A DNA stretch of 7,134 nt from CAYRZL01 sp964428795 (GTDB taxonomy: Bacteria > Bacillota > Clostridia > Lachnospirales > Lachnospiraceae), in assembly GCA_964428795.1 (NCBI GenBank), contig CAYRZL010000113.1:1-7134 (forward strand), given 5' to 3'. Below, one piece after another: positions 6,237 to 7,134 of this stretch. Below the pieces are notes generated by a model. The model saw nothing but the letters and a program-made list of their open reading frames with translations. It had not been told where the DNA came from and ran no database searches. The stretch's first letter is position 1, and the number at the start of each line of letters is the position of its first letter. The position numbers and the translations under genes are program-made.

Positions 6237-7031
6237 TTAGAATATATCTTTCTGCTCCGCATATACGCCCGGGAGAATTGCAGCCAGATTTGTAAACTCC
6301 TTGATGTTGTGTGCGAAGAGTCCCGTGGGCATAAAATCCGGGATACGGGCGCCCTCCGGAAGTCCCCGGACGATCTTTCCGTCCACGTATCCATACCCGA
6401 TCCAGAATCTGGAGCAGAACATGACGCCGTCTTTATACGGATACCATTTGTGCGTCATGGCAGCGGCGAGAGAGCTTGCACCTACCGCACATACCATGGA
6501 TGCGCATTTGTCAGAACCAACGATGGAGGTATCATAACCGAAATCGGCAGGGCTTAAAAATGCCAGTTTCAAAAATTCCGGTCCCGGTCCCACGTCCTCC
6601 ATAATATAATGGGTGACGCCCCATGTTTTCTCGTTCATTGGAACATTCGGGTCGCATACATAGTCGGCACGGTCTGCTCTTGCAAAATAGTGATCCTCAG
6701 GATCCCAGATCTTGTATCTCAGATCAGAGCCTACGGAATGCCATGGGAACCACCAGTCCAGCATCTCCACGGTTACCCCCGGCATATAGGTGGTGTTGCA
6801 TACGCTTGCAGTACCGTCCTCCAAAACACCATATCCAATCTGGCAGTAACCTTCGTCTTTGCCTTCTAAGAACAGATCCTTGTCAGCAAATCCAAGCAGC
6901 GTTTTCGGATCCGCCATACCGCCCTTTAAAATAGCAAGCTTTTCCTCCGGGATCGGAGCCAGATCCTGCTCAAAATACTTGTAGTAAGACAGGTTTTTTT
7001 CTTCCTGTGATACGCCTACCTTTTTACCCAT
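6237..7031 (-). CDS. Phloretin hydrolase / DAPG hydrolase (PhlG) family enzyme
   Basis: A 264-residue member of the PhlG family of zinc hydrolases that cleave carbon-carbon bonds in C-acylated polyphenols. Known members split 2,4-diacetylphloroglucinol (Pseudomonas PhlG) and phloretin (Eubacterium ramulus). The likely zinc ligands are H114 in DPEDHYF, E145 in HYIMEDVG, and H241 and E245 in FAHNIKEF. The spacing H-31-E and H-x3-E equals that of the PhlG ligands H129, E160, H270 and E274. Other family-like segments are WWFPWHSVGSDLRYKIWDP (93-111) and SRFWIGYG (207-214). The start at 7031 follows AAAGGGG at 7040-7046 with an 8-base spacer; the upstream extension to 7112 lacks one. The protein has no signal peptide, so it is cytoplasmic. 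It is transcribed alone within the window and its stop directly abuts that of the opposing gene. The exact substrate is not determinable. Confidence 0.87.
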   Translation of the reverse strand: MGKKVGVSQEEKNLSYYKYFEQDLAPIPEEKLAILKGGMADPKTLLGFADKDLFLEGKDEGYCQIGYGVLEDGTASVCNTTYMPGVTVEMLDWWFPWHSVGSDLRYKIWDPEDHYFARADRADYVCDPNVPMNEKTWGVTHYIMEDVGPGPEFLKLAFLSPADFGYDTSIVGSDKCASMVCAVGASSLAAAMTHKWYPYKDGVMFCSRFWIGYGYVDGKIVRGLPEGARIPDFMPTGLFAHNIKEFTNLAAILPGVYAEQKDIF

Positions 7032-7067
7032 AAAAAATACCCCTTTCTTGCTTTTATCGTTATATTT

Positions 7068-7096
7068 ATTATAATTCAAAGTCAGAAAAAAGAATA
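7068..7096 (-). promoter_or_regulatory. Candidate promoter of the hydrolase gene
   Basis: A perfect TATAAT lies at 7073-7068 on the minus strand, which would place the start site near 7061 and give a leader of about 30 bases carrying the AAAGGGG ribosome binding site. The hexamer 17 bases upstream (TATTCT, 7096-7091) is a poor -35. A strong -10 with a weak -35 often means activator dependence, which fits the inverted repeat further upstream. Confidence 0.4.
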
Positions 7097-7115
7097 CTAC
7101 TTTTTTGGACATGTC

Positions 7116-7133
7116 TATAACTTTTATGTTATA
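7116..7133. repeat. Inverted repeat, possible operator upstream of the hydrolase gene
   Basis: TATAAC at 7116-7121 and GTTATA at 7128-7133 form a perfect 6-bp dyad around six bases. Its centre is about 63 bases upstream of the predicted start site of the hydrolase gene, a position more typical of an activator than a repressor. It lies at the window edge, so it may instead belong to a neighbouring divergent gene. AT-rich dyads of this size also occur by chance. Confidence 0.4.
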
Positions 7134-7134
7134 A

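Noticed and set aside
7032..7112. 27-residue extension of the hydrolase from an ATG at 7112
   Set aside because: No ribosome binding site, it crosses the predicted -10 element, and the residues are low-complexity and AT-driven. The ATG at 7031 has AAAGGGG at 8 bases.
1..7134. Mobile element, CRISPR array, tRNA or rRNA
   Set aside because: No transposase or integrase, no regularly spaced direct repeats, and no tRNA or rRNA sequence was recognised on either strand.

Overview
The window looks like chromosomal DNA from an anaerobic gut Firmicute, most likely a Lachnospiraceae (Clostridium cluster XIVa) member. Evidence is the protein repertoire: a MalY/PatB-type C-S lyase, a YbaK/EbsC deacylase, PepF, a FliB-type methylase and a phloretin-hydrolase-like enzyme. 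The AGGAG-type ribosome binding sites, compact head-to-tail spacing and low-GC intergenic DNA agree. This assignment is by recognition of family sequences, not by a database search. I see no transposase, integrase, CRISPR array, tRNA or rRNA.

Layout. Bases 1-129 are a structured leader: a short hairpin (3-18), a terminator-like dyad (30-50) overlapping a possible promoter, and a long 33-base inverted repeat (63-95). Then comes malY/patB (130-1314, +) with its own terminator (1327-1354). An AT-rich gap of about 200 bases without a credible gene separates it from the convergent ybaK (1560-2054, -). ybaK is divergent from a small double zinc-ribbon protein gene (2175-2549, +), which has a readable promoter. 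Downstream on the same strand are pepF (2630-4426), a flagellin lysine-N-methylase homologue (fliB, 4471-5631) and a 4'-phosphopantetheinyl transferase (5631-6236). The last two overlap by one base (TAATG). I see no terminator between pepF and the transferase gene, so these three probably form one operon, perhaps reached also by read-through from the zinc-ribbon gene. The window closes with a DAPG/phloretin hydrolase family gene (6237-7031, -), convergent with the transferase gene with no base between the two stop codons.

How the genes relate. Most are independent housekeeping or accessory functions: cysteine/methionine C-S lysis, tRNA proofreading, peptide turnover, protein methylation, carrier-protein activation and cleavage of a C-acylated phenol. 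The two most interesting points are at the right end. First, the best terminator for the hydrolase gene lies inside the coding region of the opposing transferase gene, and base pairing favours the hydrolase direction. Second, the FliB-like methylase is translationally coupled to a phosphopantetheinyl transferase with neither flagellin nor a carrier protein in view. I do not find clear evidence of a wholly new defence or mobile system here.
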